In this document: positions 7,398-7,817 of the stretch, one piece after another
Layout of the letters: each line of letters begins with the position of its first letter
Position numbering within the stretch: the first letter of the stretch is position 1
From: Acidobacteriota bacterium
Lineage (GTDB): Bacteria; Acidobacteriota; Terriglobia; Terriglobales; Acidobacteriaceae
DNA length: 7,817 bases
Reading direction: 5' to 3'
NCBI GenBank assembly: GCA_021781255.1
Contig: JAJXXG010000602.1
Span: 1 to 7,817, forward strand
Program-made: the position numbers and the translations under genes
The notes under the pieces: generated by a model
Seen by the model: the letters and a program-made list of their open reading frames with translations, nothing else
What the model was told of the DNA's origin: nothing
Database searches by the model: none

Positions 7398-7412
7398 CCG
7401 GCACGGTGCCGG
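7398..7412. repeat. 15-base GC-rich palindrome
   Basis: CCGGCAC and GTGCCGG are exact reverse complements around a single G, in the 161-bp gap between the tRNA and the permease gene. No T-run follows on either strand. It may be an operator for the permease or simply a stable hairpin in its leader. Nothing else is recognised in the gap. Confidence 0.4.
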
Positions 7413-7458
7413 AAATTTGCTTGGGGTCGATGCGCAAGAATTGTTAGATTCATGGAAT

Positions 7459-7817
7459 ATGCCTTCGCGCCTGCAGCAGCTCCCGAGAAAGATGCGGGTT
7501 ATCCCACTGGTGGCAGCCACCTACTTTATGGTGGCGGGCGGACCCTATGGGATTGAGGACATTCTGGGCGGAGCGGGCTATGCGCGCGCGATACTACTGC
7601 TGACTGTGCTTCCCATTCTGTGGAGCCTGCCCACGGCGCTGATGATCGGCGAGTTGGCGAGTGCGATTCCAGCAGATGGCGGATTTTACGTCTGGGTACG
7701 ACGAGCGCTGGGTCCTTTCTGGGGCTACCAGGAGGGCTGGCTTTCGCTCTCCGCGAGCATTTTTGACATGGCGATTTACCCGGCGATCTTTGTGCTTTAT
7801 CTGGGACGGTTTGCGCC
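7459..7817 (+). CDS. APC-family amino acid/polyamine permease, 5' part only
   Basis: The gene is cut by the window edge after about 119 codons, against roughly 430-500 in intact APC permeases. The visible part holds a basic N-terminus, a first helix containing the family's glycine-rich unwound motif (AATYFMVAGGPYGIEDILGG, about residues 20-39), a second helix ending in the conserved ALMIGELASAIP-x-DGG-FYVWV-x-RALGPFWGYQEGW segment (about 61-96), and the start of the third helix with IFDMAIYP. It should be an inner-membrane secondary transporter for amino acids or related amines. ATG 7459 is used; ATG 7492 is an alternative. No clear ribosome site is seen. It is separated from the CoA-transferase operon by the tRNA and probably belongs to the neighbouring core region. 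Confidence 0.88.
   Translation, partial: MPSRLQQLPRKMRVIPLVAATYFMVAGGPYGIEDILGGAGYARAILLLTVLPILWSLPTALMIGELASAIPADGGFYVWVRRALGPFWGYQEGWLSLSASIFDMAIYPAIFVLYLGRFA

Noticed and set aside
3541..7414. Repeated 14-mer (GCACGGTGCCGGAA) at 3541 and 7401
   Set aside because: One copy lies inside the CoA transferase gene and the flanks differ; a match of this length is not unlikely by chance in a window of this size.
1..7817. CRISPR array, insertion sequence or transposase
   Set aside because: No regularly spaced repeats, transposase frames or terminal inverted repeats were seen.

Overview
The window looks like accessory metabolic DNA from a soil-type bacterium of moderate GC. The C-terminally cut APC permease at the right edge and the overall gene style suggest Acidobacteriota (Terriglobia), but no marker gene here proves this.

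Layout. Positions 110-649 hold a minus-strand MaoC-like hydratase (hotdog fold). After a divergent control region of about 237 bp, a tightly packed plus-strand operon runs from about 887 to 6553. Its order is: a shrunken Gfo/Idh/MocA oxidoreductase (probable internally deleted remnant); a family-1 solute-binding-like protein without signal peptide; a family III (CaiB/BaiF, formyl-CoA-transferase type) CoA transferase; a second, quite different solute-binding-like protein without signal peptide; a small four-helix membrane protein; an IclR regulator; and a second MaoC-like hydratase. Junctions are overlaps of 8, 4, 23 and 11 nt or gaps of 2 and 17 nt, so the genes are very probably co-transcribed and partly translationally coupled. 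Positions 6554-7203 hold no convincing gene, only possible coding remnants and two dyads. A minus-strand tRNA-Ser(GCU) with encoded CCA lies at 7204-7297. From 7459 the start of an APC-family amino-acid/polyamine permease runs off the window.

How the genes may work together. A CoA transferase plus MaoC-type enoyl-CoA hydratases is the core of pathways that activate an organic acid to its CoA thioester and hydrate it, for example itaconate or mesaconate degradation, where a CitE-like lyase follows. No lyase is seen here. The unusual part is that the two solute-binding proteins begin at the mature domain, have no export signal and have no ABC permease or ATPase beside them. They are therefore predicted to be cytosolic and to serve the CoA-thioester pathway as substrate binders, carriers or sensors instead of feeding an importer. 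The in-operon IclR is the obvious candidate local regulator. The two MaoC proteins are paralogues; one keeps the Asp/His catalytic pattern and the other has lost the His, which suggests a catalytic/non-catalytic pair.
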